Shown piece after piece: positions 55,744 through 63,974 of a stretch of DNA of 64,000 nucleotides. Origin of the DNA: EW11 sp035765635 (GTDB taxonomy: Bacteria > Verrucomicrobiota > Verrucomicrobiia > Opitutales > Opitutaceae); assembly GCA_035765635.1 (NCBI GenBank), contig DASTWZ010000003.1:62001-126000 (forward strand). Reading direction: 5' to 3'. Below the pieces are notes generated by a model. That model did no database searches. It saw only the letters and a list, made by a program, of their open reading frames with translations, and was not told the origin of the DNA. Position numbers and translations under genes: made by a program. Numbering within the stretch: position 1 is the stretch's first letter; each line of letters starts with the position of its first letter.

Positions 55744-57242
55744 CGCGCACCTCCTTCGATGTGAAGATACTCGAGCAAGCCATGGCGCCCGCCCTCACGG
55801 CCGAAGCCGCTTTCCTTGTATCCGCCAAATGGAGACGCAGGATCGAAACGGTTGAACGTGTTGGCCCAAACCACACCGGCTTTGAGCTGCGTCGAGAGCT
55901 TCAAAATCCGCGCGCCCTTCTCGGTCCACACGCCCGCACTCAGGCCATACGCGGTGTTGTTCGCTTTCTCGATCGCCTCCTCGACCGTCCGAAAGGTCAG
56001 CACGCTCAGCACCGGACCAAAAATTTCCTCGCGCGCGATTCGGTGGCTCTGCGCAACGCCGGTGAAAAGCGTCGGCGCGAAATAATATCCCTTCGAAGGC
56101 AATCGCACGGGAGGCTGAAAGAGTTCGGCGCCATCCTTTAGCCCGCTGCGCACAAGGCGCTGAATTCGCTCGAGTTGCGCCCGTGAGTTGATCGCTCCGA
56201 TGTCGGTGTTCTTGTCCAGCGGATCACCGACGCGCAACGAAAGCAGGCGCGTTTTCAGTTTCTGCGCGAACTGTTGCGCAATCGACTCCTGCACGAGGAG
56301 CCGCGAACCGGCGCAGCAAACGTGCCCTTGATTGAAAAAGATTCCGTTCACCACGCCTTCGACGGCCTGATCCATCGGCGCATCCTCGAAGACGATATTG
56401 GCCGCCTTGCCGCCGAGTTCGAGGGTGAGCTTTTTCCCGCTGCCGGCCAGCCGCTGTTGAATGAGCCGACCCACCTCGGTCGATCCGGTGAACGCGATCT
56501 TTGCCGCGAGCGGATGCGTGACGACGGCCTCGCCGGTCTCGCCCGCGCCCGTGACGAAATTGACCACGCCGGGAGGCAACTCCGCCTCTTGCAAAATCTC
56601 GCCGAACTTGAGGGCGGTGATCGATGTCGTCTCGGCTGGTTTCAGGACAACGGAATTTCCCGCCGCGAGAGCCGGCGCGATTTTCCAGGCCAGCATCAAC
56701 AACGGAAAATTCCACGGGATGACCTGCCCCACGACACCGTGTGGACGCGTCGTGACGCCGGGCGCGGCATACGCGAGTTTGTCCGCCCAGCCTGCGTAAT
56801 AGAAAAAATGCGCTGCGGCCATCGGCACGTCGAAGTCGCGCGCTTCCTTGATCGGCTTTCCGCCATCCAGTGTTTCGGCCACGGCGAATTCACGGGCGCG
56901 GTCCTGCAGCAGTCGCGCGAGGCGAAAAAGATATTTCCCGCGTTCCGCGCCCGGCATCTTCGACCAGACGCCCTCCTGCGCGCGCCGGGCCGCGGCAAAC
57001 GCGCGATCGACGTCCTCGGCGCCGGCCAGCGCGATGTCGGCGAGTTTCTTTTCGTTCGCGGGATTGATCGTGGAAAACGTTTTCCCCGAGGCCGCCTCGG
57101 AGAATATTCCATCGATGAAAAGCCCGTAGCGCTCGCGCAATTTCGGATCCGCCGTCTCCGGCGCGGGATCATACTCCCACAGATCGCCGAAGATGAGTTC
57201 GCGGCGGCTGCTCGCGGGTTTGCTTTTCATTAGCTTAGCCAT
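55740..57242 (-). CDS. Aldehyde dehydrogenase (ALDH16-like active unit)
   Basis: A complete 500-residue ALDH. NAD-binding and active-site motifs are GVVGQVIPWNFPLLMLAWK, VLKPAETTSITAL, IAFTGSTEVGRLIQ, LTLELGGKAANIVFED (general-base Glu), FFNQGHVCCAGSRLLVQ (catalytic Cys) and EEIFGPVLSVLTF. It oxidises an aldehyde to the acid with NAD(P). With deoC upstream, which gives acetaldehyde and glyceraldehyde-3-phosphate from deoxyribose-5-phosphate, acetaldehyde is an attractive but unproven substrate. Start ATG 57242 or 57230; the longer frame upstream is repeat AB-6. Confidence 0.92.
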   Translation of the reverse strand: MAKLMKSKPASSRRELIFGDLWEYDPAPETADPKLRERYGLFIDGIFSEAASGKTFSTINPANEKKLADIALAGAEDVDRAFAAARRAQEGVWSKMPGAERGKYLFRLARLLQDRAREFAVAETLDGGKPIKEARDFDVPMAAAHFFYYAGWADKLAYAAPGVTTRPHGVVGQVIPWNFPLLMLAWKIAPALAAGNSVVLKPAETTSITALKFGEILQEAELPPGVVNFVTGAGETGEAVVTHPLAAKIAFTGSTEVGRLIQQRLAGSGKKLTLELGGKAANIVFEDAPMDQAVEGVVNGIFFNQGHVCCAGSRLLVQESIAQQFAQKLKTRLLSLRVGDPLDKNTDIGAINSRAQLERIQRLVRSGLKDGAELFQPPVRLPSKGYYFAPTLFTGVAQSHRIAREEIFGPVLSVLTFRTVEEAIEKANNTAYGLSAGVWTEKGARILKLSTQLKAGVVWANTFNRFDPASPFGGYKESGFGREGGRHGLLEYLHIEGGAR

Positions 57243-57253
57243 GGACACTTTTG

Positions 57254-57414
57254 GCCCACGAATCACACGAACGACACGAAATCGATTTCGACCGTCGAAC
57301 CATGTCCCACGGAAAGGCACGGAAAACACGGAAGGGTTCGAATCTTTCCGTGCTGTCCGTGTGTTCCGTGGGAAAATTGGTTTTTGGTTTTAGTGTGCTT
57401 CGTGTGATTCGCGG
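57254..57414. repeat. Composite palindrome AB-6 between deoC and the ALDH gene
   Basis: The order is B-A-A'-B': GCCCACGAATCACACGAACG at the left, GTCCCACGGAAAGGCACGG and TTCCGTGTGTTCCGTGGG type inverses within, and CTTCGTGTGATTCGCGGGG at the right. The transcript from deoC to the ALDH gene would have to pass through it. Confidence 0.85.
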
Positions 57415-57431
57415 GGAAAAATGATTGTTCA

Positions 57432-58376
57432 TCAGTAGCTTTCCGCGGCGTCGCTGAAGGCGTAGGGCGCTTGATAGGCGCCGGTTTTTTCCTTCTCGAG
57501 CTGCCGGAGGAGATCATTGAGCAGCGCGCTTGCGCCGAATCTATAACGTTTCGAACTGAGCCACGCGTCGCCGAGAGTCTCCTTGACCGCGACGAGAAAA
57601 GTCAGCGCTTGTTTCGCGGTGCGAATGCCTCCGGCCGGCTTCATGCCAATCGCGATGCCTGTATCCAAAAAGTAATCACGGATGGCTTCGATCATCACCT
57701 GGTTGTTGGCCAAGGTGGCATTCAAGGCGGTCTTTCCTGTGCTCGTCTTGATGAAATCGCCTGGACGCAAAACGCTCAGTGCGAGAAACGACGCGCTCCG
57801 AATACTGTCGTAGGTTTCGAGTTCGCTGACCTCCAAAATCACTTTCAGCGCAGCCGGGCCACAGGCCTCGATCACGGCGGAAATTTCATCCTGCACGCGC
57901 GTGTGTTCGCCCGCCAGAAACGCGCCCCGATTGATCACCATGTCGATCTCGTCGGCTCCGGCCGCCACGGCCGCGCGCACTTCCGCGAGACGCGTGGCCA
58001 GCGGCATTTGTCCCGATGGAAAGGCCGTCGCGACAGAGGCGATCTTGATGCGCGACGTCGCTCCCAGCGCCGCGCGCGCGTGGCGCACCATCGACGGATA
58101 AACACACACCGCCGCGACGGGCGGCACCGTTTCGTCATCGTGAGGATGCTGCGCCTTCGCGCAGAGCGACGCGACTTTGCCCGGCGTGTCTTTGCCCTCG
58201 AGCGTCGTCAGATCGATCATGGAGACCGCAGTCTTCAGTCCCCAGACCTTGGCGGATTTTTTCAGAGAACGCGTGGCAAATTTCGCGACGCGCTCCTCTA
58301 GACCGACGGCATCCACCGAGCCCACGTTATCCCTGAGCCGACGCAGTGCGCGGGCGCGGTGGGATGTGGTTGCCAT
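57432..58376 (-). CDS. deoC: Deoxyribose-phosphate aldolase DeoC
   Basis: A 314-residue TIM-barrel aldolase. Signature segments are TAVSMIDLTTLEGKDTPGKV, ASVATAFPSGQMPLATRLAE, GADEIDMVINRGAFLAGEH, ALKVILEVSELETYDSI, DFIKTSTGKTALNATLAN (Schiff-base Lys in KTSTG) and GMKPAGGIRTAKQAL. It cleaves 2-deoxyribose-5-phosphate to acetaldehyde and glyceraldehyde-3-phosphate. It has an N-terminal extension of about 40 residues, as in the eukaryotic-type and some bacterial DeoC proteins. The ALDH pair is downstream on the same strand. Confidence 0.95.
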   Translation of the reverse strand: MATTSHRARALRRLRDNVGSVDAVGLEERVAKFATRSLKKSAKVWGLKTAVSMIDLTTLEGKDTPGKVASLCAKAQHPHDDETVPPVAAVCVYPSMVRHARAALGATSRIKIASVATAFPSGQMPLATRLAEVRAAVAAGADEIDMVINRGAFLAGEHTRVQDEISAVIEACGPAALKVILEVSELETYDSIRSASFLALSVLRPGDFIKTSTGKTALNATLANNQVMIEAIRDYFLDTGIAIGMKPAGGIRTAKQALTFLVAVKETLGDAWLSSKRYRFGASALLNDLLRQLEKEKTGAYQAPYAFSDAAESY

Positions 58377-58463
58377 GTCGTCACGCTATGGAGCGGCAGC
58401 GGCGGCGGACAAGAATCATTTGCCTCGCGCCAGACGCAGGCCGAATGGAAATTTGCCGGCGCT

Positions 58464-59408
58464 TTGAAAAAACTTCGCGTCACATTTTTTTGGATACTTG
58501 CGCTCGCTCTCATCGCCGCGGCAGCCGTTTCGGTTCGCGCCTGGCGCGAGATGAACGGACCGACAGAAGGCCGCCGTGTGACGCTGAAGGTGGACGCGTT
58601 GACCGAGGCCAGCGGTTTGGCCGCATCCCATCGCGCGCCGGATTTGTTTTTCAGTTTGAACGACAGCGGCAACGAACCGGTGCTCTACGCTTTCGACGGG
58701 AAAGGAAATGAGCGCGGCAGAATTCGCCTGCGCGGCGCGGACAACAAAGACTGGGAGGCTCTGGCCGCCGTCGAGATGGATGGCCGCGCCTATCTTTTCA
58801 TCGGAGACATCGGCGATAATCGGTCGAGGCGACGCGATACGATCATTCACGTGATCGAGGAGCCCGATCCGTCGAGGCTGACGCCGAAAAAAGAAATCAC
58901 GGCCGACATCGCGTGGAGTTTGCCATTTCGCTACACCGATGGGCCGCACGACTGCGAAACGATGCTGGTAGATGCGCGGCGTCGCGAGATTCTGCTGATC
59001 TCGAAGCGCACCGCGTCGCAGATCGTTTATCGCCTGCCGTTTGAGGCGAAGCCCGGCGAGATACGTTCGGCTTCGCCCGTGGGCAAACTCATCGGTTTGC
59101 CTCAGCCAAGTTCGTTTCAGCGGCTCTTTCCCTCGGCGCGGGGCCGGTATCGGGGCGAGGCGACGGATGGTGCGATTTCAAACGACGATGCCCACGTCGC
59201 GATCCTGACTTACGGCTGTGTCGCGGTCTACCATCGCGGGCCGAGCGAATCGTGGGCGCAGGCTCTCGGCCGCAAGCCCGGCGTGATCCTGCCGCATGAC
59301 ATACCGCTTTCGGAAGCGCTCAGTTTTTCCACGGATGACGCGCGAATTTTTGTCACCGGCGAAGGCGCGCACTCGACGATGCTCGAGTACGCGACGCCGC
59401 GAGATTAG
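58464..59408 (+). CDS. Membrane-anchored or exported beta-propeller-like protein of unknown function
   Basis: About 314 residues. TTG 58464 is taken as start because it places a hydrophobic segment (VTFFWILALALIAAAAVSV) at the N-terminus; an upstream GTG at 58359 overlaps deoC. Repeated beta-type blocks such as PDLFFSLNDSGNEPVLYAFD, GKGNERGRIRLRGADNKDWE, RAYLFIGDIGDNRSRRR and DGPHDCETMLVDARRREILL suggest a propeller fold. Similar proteins of unknown role occur in many bacteria. No catalytic motif is recognised. Confidence 0.7.
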   Translation: MKKLRVTFFWILALALIAAAAVSVRAWREMNGPTEGRRVTLKVDALTEASGLAASHRAPDLFFSLNDSGNEPVLYAFDGKGNERGRIRLRGADNKDWEALAAVEMDGRAYLFIGDIGDNRSRRRDTIIHVIEEPDPSRLTPKKEITADIAWSLPFRYTDGPHDCETMLVDARRREILLISKRTASQIVYRLPFEAKPGEIRSASPVGKLIGLPQPSSFQRLFPSARGRYRGEATDGAISNDDAHVAILTYGCVAVYHRGPSESWAQALGRKPGVILPHDIPLSEALSFSTDDARIFVTGEGAHSTMLEYATPRD

Positions 59409-59422
59409 ATCGTGTCGACGAG

Positions 59423-59689
59423 TCAGCTGTCTTCCAACTTCACGTTTTGTGAGCGCAGGAAGGGCGGCAGATCTTCCACGCCGAAATCGGCCAGAACCTT
59501 GCCGTGCCAGTCCAAGGTCGGCGCCTTGCTTTGGCCGGACCGGCGGCGCATTTCCTCGAACGCGCGCGGGTCGTTGAGCACTTCCTTCATGTCGTAATCA
59601 ATGCCGTGCTCATCGAGAAACTCCATGGCCTCCTCGCAATAAGGGCAGCCGTTTTTGATGTAGAGGGTGGGACGGTTGGTATCGGCCAT
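59423..59689 (-). CDS. Glutaredoxin-like protein
   Basis: An 88-residue thioredoxin-fold protein with the redox site C15-P-Y-C18 (IKNGCPYCEEAMEFLDEHG), the cis-Pro region SKAPTLDWHGKVLADFG and a helical end. The family reduces disulfides using glutathione or a related thiol. KAPTL with VEDL places it near the NrdH/GrxC-like group. It is followed by the oppositely oriented 3' end of the propeller gene. Confidence 0.9.
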   Translation of the reverse strand: MADTNRPTLYIKNGCPYCEEAMEFLDEHGIDYDMKEVLNDPRAFEEMRRRSGQSKAPTLDWHGKVLADFGVEDLPPFLRSQNVKLEDS

Positions 59690-59706
59690 TATTTCGCGTG
59701 AGTGGG

Positions 59707-59735
59707 AAAAGCGACCCGCCCGCCGGCGAGTCGCT
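59707..59735 (-). terminator. Rho-independent terminator of the lipoprotein gene
   Basis: On the minus strand AGCGACTCGCC (59725-59735) pairs with GGCGGGTCGCT (59710-59720), with one G-T wobble and a four-base loop, followed by TTT. It lies 11 bases after the lipoprotein stop codon. Confidence 0.8.
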
Positions 59736-59745
59736 CAGGGATGGA

Positions 59746-60162
59746 TTATTGAACGATCGGTTGATCAGATAACGTGAACTGAAGCGTGCCGCCGCTGTTC
59801 GTGTGAGCAGCCGCGAAAGTAAATTCGAGCAAGGGCGTCTTCGGCGTCAGCATCGCGGTAAACGTGGTGCCTTGCATCTGACTCACCTGCTCTTTCACGC
59901 CTGGAGAGGAACTTTCGGACACAACGACCGAAACTTCAAACGGCGACACCACTTGATAGTAGATCGGGCGGCCGGCTTCGACGGAGACTTGTTGCACGGC
60001 CTGGGTATTCAGATTCTGCGGGCCGTAGTCGGAGGTCACGCGGGTGTTGCCGACTTGGACATTGTACGTGACGGGGTACTTCACGCGCGGCACGGGCTCG
60101 GAGTAGCAGCCGCCAACAAGAAGAGCAGCGGCGAGGGTGCAGAGGCTTAGGAGCGTTTTCAT
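59746..60162 (-). CDS. Lipoprotein of unknown function
   Basis: A 138-residue protein with a lipoprotein signal (LCTLAAALLVGGCYSEP, lipobox LVGGC), so the mature chain would begin at Cys19. The rest is beta-type (VKYPVTYNVQVGNTRVTSDY, PIYYQVVSPFEVSVVVSES, LLEFTFAAAHTNSGGTLQFT). No family is recognised. It probably resides in the inner or outer membrane facing the periplasm. A terminator follows it. Confidence 0.78.
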   Translation of the reverse strand: MKTLLSLCTLAAALLVGGCYSEPVPRVKYPVTYNVQVGNTRVTSDYGPQNLNTQAVQQVSVEAGRPIYYQVVSPFEVSVVVSESSSPGVKEQVSQMQGTTFTAMLTPKTPLLEFTFAAAHTNSGGTLQFTLSDQPIVQ

Positions 60163-60415
60163 AGTGATATGAATGTGAGGCTTTTGAATCTGCGCGGCTG
60201 GTGTTCCCAGCCGGCCGAAGGTTCCTGGGGCGTCGGCGGTGAGAGTCGTCCCCGATTTTCCCTAAACTCGCGTTTTCCCGCCTGCGGAGAGATCAGGAAT
60301 TTTTCTCATGAAGCTGAAGGCCGGTCTCTGATGCGTGCTGAAGCGATTTGCGCGCTAGATTAGTTTCGTCGCGCCATTCGCAGCGGGCAGATTCGAAAAT
60401 GCACCCAAGACCACA

Positions 60416-60853
60416 ATGGCTGAACGTTTTCTCATGACCGCTGATCAGGCGCGTCTACGCATCTATCGTTATTCGCAAGCACCAGGACAGTTCACGCCGA
60501 GTATCCAGCCAGTGGATTCACTGGACGTGGCGGACTCGCCGTTTTCCTACCTCGAAAATCTTCCCGAACCTGAACCGATAAGCGACGGCGAAACCGAATT
60601 CTCCGTCGAGGGCAGCGTGAACACTCTGACTGCGCGCGAGCGTGACTCAGTTGAGAGGTTAGCGGAAGGGATCACCATTTTCATGCAGCGAAATCCGAAC
60701 TCGACCTGGGATCTCGCCGCGACCTCGAGCATCCACGCGTTTCTCGTGGACGCGTTGCCCGATGCCGTGCGCCGCCGTTTGAACCAAGTGATCCCGCGCG
60801 ATCTCGTGGATTCATCGCCGGCCGATCTGCGTGAGCAATTTGCCCTCGCCTGA
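60416..60853 (+). CDS. Host-attachment-protein-like / baeRF-type protein
   Basis: A 145-residue protein. It resembles the family first described as required for attachment to host cells (now seen as release-factor-like baeRF proteins): the N-terminal RFLMTADQARLRIYRYSQ strand, a central ERDSVERLAEGITIFMQRN helix, WDLAATSSIHAFLVDALPDA and the C-terminal DLVDSSPADLREQF. The match is by pattern only. It opens a group of small stress-type genes. Confidence 0.6.
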   Translation: MAERFLMTADQARLRIYRYSQAPGQFTPSIQPVDSLDVADSPFSYLENLPEPEPISDGETEFSVEGSVNTLTARERDSVERLAEGITIFMQRNPNSTWDLAATSSIHAFLVDALPDAVRRRLNQVIPRDLVDSSPADLREQFALA

Positions 60854-61034
60854 AGGCATGCAATTTGAGCGGTCGTGAGCGGCCTCGTGTGCAGGCTGCA
60901 AACACGGCCGCCGGTTAGGTCAGGCCACGGCTTGAATATTAGCCGCTCTGGGCGAGGGCGTTAAGCCACGTCGTGGCCGCGTGGCACGATTCAGGCGAAG
61001 GGGAAAGGCACGAAAAAACTCAACCCTTGCCTCT

Positions 61035-61505
61035 ATGACCATGAAAACGACCAACGAGAAAACCCTGAGTGTGCTCAAGGATCTGATCGAAACGAATAAG
61101 GACGGCCAACACGGTTTCCGCACGGCCGCCGAAGACGCGAAAGACGGCGAACTCGCCCGCATCTTCACCGAGTTTTCGACCCAGCGCACATCCTTCATCG
61201 CAGAGCTGCAGGATCGCATCCGCGGCTTGGGCGGCGATCCCGGCACATCAGGCAGTGTGGCCGGCTCGCTCCACCGCGGCTGGATCAACCTGAAAGCCGC
61301 TATCAGCTCAAATGAGCCACATGCCGTGCTCGCCGAATGCGAGCGTGGCGAGGACGCCGCAGTGAAAGCCTATCGCGAAGCTCTCGACGAGAATCTCGAT
61401 CCGGTCACGCGCGGGCTGATCAGCCGCCAATACGCGTCGGTTCAAGCAGCGCATGATCGCGTGAAGCAGCTGCGCGACAGCGTCGTCTTCAGCCACAAAT
61501 CGTGA
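61035..61505 (+). CDS. PA2169-type four-helix-bundle protein (DUF2383)
   Basis: A 156-residue, wholly helical protein from ATG 61035 (an ATG at 61041 is equally possible). Typical blocks are LSVLKDLIETNKDGQHGFRT, FTEFSTQRTSFIAELQDRIR, GSVAGSLHRGWINLKAAI and ECERGEDAAVKAYREALDE. The family is ferritin-like in shape, is often induced by stress and has no assigned reaction. Confidence 0.88.
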   Translation: MTMKTTNEKTLSVLKDLIETNKDGQHGFRTAAEDAKDGELARIFTEFSTQRTSFIAELQDRIRGLGGDPGTSGSVAGSLHRGWINLKAAISSNEPHAVLAECERGEDAAVKAYREALDENLDPVTRGLISRQYASVQAAHDRVKQLRDSVVFSHKS

Positions 61506-61591
61506 CCCGTCTTTCCCCATAAAATAAAATCCGACGATTGGTTCGGCAGCGCTCCCATGGCGAGCGCGCCGACCGCGTCGTATGTTGCGCC

Positions 61592-61945
61592 ATGATTTCA
61601 AATTCCACATCCGACACATTTGTCCGACAACCAACCACCGATGAGATCGCGTTGCGGGCGCACCAAATCTGGGTCGAACAAGGCTGCCCGCACGGGCACG
61701 ACGTCGACAACTGGCTGGAGGCCGAACGCCAGCTCCGCCTCGGCCTGAACACGACGGCGCCGAACACGAATCTCAGCGGAAGTGTTCCACCGGCCGAAGA
61801 CGTGAAGACGGCAGAGGTCGCGCACGACGACGAGCCCTACAGCGGCCTGCGTGAATCCGCGCCGATCGCCACCAAGGTTGAAGAAGAGCTGATAGAGCCA
61901 GGCCGTCCGGCGAGCCGCCGCAGCAAGACGTCGATCGATTTGTAG
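61592..61945 (+). CDS. DUF2934 family protein
   Basis: A 117-residue protein. The DUF2934 motif occupies residues about 15-50: PTTDEIALRAHQIWVEQGCP, then HGHDVDNWLEAERQL. The C-terminal half is disordered and rich in Ala, Glu, Pro and Arg. The role of the family is unknown. The ECF sigma gene starts 37 bases downstream. Confidence 0.85.
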   Translation: MISNSTSDTFVRQPTTDEIALRAHQIWVEQGCPHGHDVDNWLEAERQLRLGLNTTAPNTNLSGSVPPAEDVKTAEVAHDDEPYSGLRESAPIATKVEEELIEPGRPASRRSKTSIDL

Positions 61946-61982
61946 GCTGTAACCTTTTCTGCGGAGCTGCATCGATTGTCGC

Positions 61983-62678
61983 ATGCAGCCGCCGCCTTCC
62001 GACTCTTCGCCCGTTCGCGAACCGCTTCCAGACCAGATGCTGGTCAACGCGGTGATCGGCGGAGAGCCGGAGAGGTTTGCGGAGCTGATCAGCCGCTATA
62101 ATCAGCGGCTTTATCGCGTCGGCTGGAGCTACCTCCGCGACCACGCGCTCATCGAAGACGCGATGCAGAACGCCTATATCAAGGCGTTCCGTGCGCTCGC
62201 GAAATTTCAGCGCAACTCCAGCTTCGGCACTTGGTTGACGCGAATCATGATCAACGAGTGCCTCATGGCGCTGCGCCAAAAGAAATCCCGGCCGGAGGAG
62301 CTGTTCGAGCCGGCCCTGCTCGAACGTAGTTCTCCCGCGGATACAGCGGCAAGCTCCCCAGAATCAGCCAACACGTCCGAAATGAAAACCCTGCTCGAAA
62401 AAGCCGTGGCCTCGCTCCCGCCCATTTACCGCAGCGTTTTCCTGCTGCGTGAAGTGGAGCATCTTTCCACCGCGCAAACCGCGTCCTGCCTGCGAATCTC
62501 GCGCGTTTCCGCGAAGGTGCGGCTGCATCGCGCGAAGGCGCTCGTGAAGGAAAAACTTCTCGCCGAGTCCGCGACCGCGGAGTTGTTCGCCTACGAAGCG
62601 CCCTTGTGCAACGCACTCACCGCCCGCGTCATGGTCGCGATTCGTGCGCTGCCGCCGGAGCTTTCGCCCTCGCGATGA
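61983..62678 (+). CDS. RNA polymerase sigma factor, ECF type
   Basis: A 231-residue sigma-70-family protein. Region 2 is clear (GEPERFAELISRYNQRLYRV, DHALIEDAMQNAYIKAFRAL, FGTWLTRIMINECLMALR) and region 4 follows after a Ser/Pro-rich linker (LPPIYRSVFLLREVEHLS, SRVSAKVRLHRAKALVKEKL). A C-terminal extension of about 30 residues is present. No anti-sigma factor gene is adjacent. The surrounding stress genes suggest what it may regulate, but no shared promoter motif was found. Confidence 0.93.
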   Translation: MQPPPSDSSPVREPLPDQMLVNAVIGGEPERFAELISRYNQRLYRVGWSYLRDHALIEDAMQNAYIKAFRALAKFQRNSSFGTWLTRIMINECLMALRQKKSRPEELFEPALLERSSPADTAASSPESANTSEMKTLLEKAVASLPPIYRSVFLLREVEHLSTAQTASCLRISRVSAKVRLHRAKALVKEKLLAESATAELFAYEAPLCNALTARVMVAIRALPPELSPSR

Positions 62679-62703
62679 GTGGGGACGTGACGTCCGCCTT
62701 CGC

Positions 62704-63108
62704 TCAGTCGAGCCGCACGACCACGTCGATGTTGCCCCGCACCGCCTTCGAATATGGACACGTCGTGTGCGCCTGGTGAATGAGATGCTCGCCGTCGGAG
62801 CGGGAGACGCCGGGCAGGGCCGCAAGCAGTTCGACGCGGAGGCCGTATTCGCCCCTGTCGTTTTCCACGAGCGAGACCTGCGCCGTCACGGTTGATCCAA
62901 CCAATTTGAAATGACCTTTCTCCGCATGGGAGAGAATCGCGCTGTGAAAGCAGGCCGCATAGGCAGCGCCGAATAAATGCTCGGGTGTCGGAGCCTGCTC
63001 CCCGCTTTTGCGAGCGCGGAAGTCGACGGATAAACTCTTGTCAGAAGCTTCCGCGGTGCCGGAGCGCCCGCCCTGAGAGATGATTTCGGCAACTTGGACG
63101 ATTTTCAT
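62704..63108 (-). CDS. ohr: Organic hydroperoxide resistance protein Ohr (OsmC family)
   Basis: A 134-residue peroxidase subunit with both reactive cysteines of Ohr: C53 in LFGAAYAACFHSAIL and C117 in AHTTCPYSKAVRGNI. The segment TPEHLFG and the N-terminal GRSGTAEASD are also typical. Ohr reduces organic hydroperoxides using lipoylated proteins. No OhrR repressor gene is adjacent. It is convergent with the sigma-factor gene. Confidence 0.93.
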   Translation of the reverse strand: MKIVQVAEIISQGGRSGTAEASDKSLSVDFRARKSGEQAPTPEHLFGAAYAACFHSAILSHAEKGHFKLVGSTVTAQVSLVENDRGEYGLRVELLAALPGVSRSDGEHLIHQAHTTCPYSKAVRGNIDVVVRLD

Positions 63109-63135
63109 GGAGTAGAATAAGGTTGAACAACTTAG

Positions 63136-63390
63136 TCAGCTGGATCGCCGGGGGAAGAGTAGCCGATACGCCAATAAAATCAAAATTGCGCCGACGACCG
63201 AGCCCACAAATCCGGCGGGATCCTGATCCGAATACCAGCCAAGTCGCGTGCCCACGAACTGCGCCAGCAGCGCGCCGGCGATGCCGAGGATCGCTGTGAC
63301 GATGATGCCGCCCGGATCACGCCCGGGGACAAGAAGCTTGGCGATGATGCCGACGACCAAGCCGATGAGGATCATTCCGATGATATACAT
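63136..63390 (-). CDS. GlsB/YeaQ/YmgE-family stress membrane protein
   Basis: An 84-residue inner-membrane protein with three hydrophobic segments: IGMILIGLVVGIIAKLLVPG, GIIVTAILGIAGALLAQFVG and FVGSVVGAILILLAYRLLF, with the family motif PGRDPGG after the first. Members are induced by general stress; the molecular role is not known. It ends 27 bases upstream of the ohr start on the same strand. Confidence 0.92.
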   Translation of the reverse strand: MYIIGMILIGLVVGIIAKLLVPGRDPGGIIVTAILGIAGALLAQFVGTRLGWYSDQDPAGFVGSVVGAILILLAYRLLFPRRSS

Positions 63391-63572
63391 GGGAGTTTAA
63401 TTTTTCCGCAGCGAGGCGCGGCGATTGAATCTCGCCCTGGCCGAACTGCCTTCGCGCAGCCGGGACGTTTTGCTTCTCGTATCATTTGTGCGCGCCGCCA
63501 TTCGCGTCCGTATTCAGTTTTCCATGACGCGACGCCGGCCGGGCGCGGTTTTTCTGCAGCGAAGACCGGGAC

Positions 63573-63974
63573 CTAAGCTTCTTCGCCGTCGTCGAGCTTG
63601 GGGAGTCGCGCGCTCAGTTCCACGTCGTGGGGATGATTGCGATGATCTTTGCGCAAGCCGTGCCGCCGGTGCAGCAGGTGATCGAGCTTCTCCACGAGTT
63701 GATCGATCAAGTCGTAAACTTCTTTTCCTTCCACCGTCGCGACGAGGTCAGGCCCATTGATTTCGATCTGACCCGTGGCGGTGTAGTGATGCTCCGTGCC
63801 GAGGCGCTGGTCCTGCCGAATGCGAATATTGATTCGGACGATGCGTTCGTTCCGGCCGAGTAAACGGCCGACCTTTTCGTGGATGATATTCTGCATCGCC
63901 TCCGTGAGTTCCAGATGAATGCCCTGCATGATGATTTTGGAGTCGACGTCCTGCGAAACGGTTTTGGGTTTCAT
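63573..63974 (-). CDS. hpf: Ribosome hibernation-promoting factor / RaiA family protein
   Basis: A 133-residue protein from ATG 63974. It has the beta-alpha-beta fold pattern of the family: IMQGIHLELTEAMQNIIHEK at the start, GRNERIVRINIRIRQDQR, HHYTATGQIEINGPDLVATV and YDLIDQLVEKLDHLLHRRHG. It is a short-form protein without the C-terminal dimerisation domain of long HPF. It binds the 30S subunit and silences ribosomes in starvation or stress. The preceding 180 bases (63391-63572) show no gene. Confidence 0.9.
   Translation of the reverse strand: MKPKTVSQDVDSKIIMQGIHLELTEAMQNIIHEKVGRLLGRNERIVRINIRIRQDQRLGTEHHYTATGQIEINGPDLVATVEGKEVYDLIDQLVEKLDHLLHRRHGLRKDHRNHPHDVELSARLPKLDDGEEA

Noticed and set aside
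60169..60363. A 64-codon plus-strand ORF
   Set aside because: No Shine-Dalgarno site, no recognisable motif and no support from neighbours; it lies in the divergent promoter region between the lipoprotein gene and the next gene.
60982..60998. Sigma-54-like promoter (TGGCACG)
   Set aside because: The -24 part is perfect but the -12 part reads AGGCG instead of TTGC, so the essential GC is not in place.
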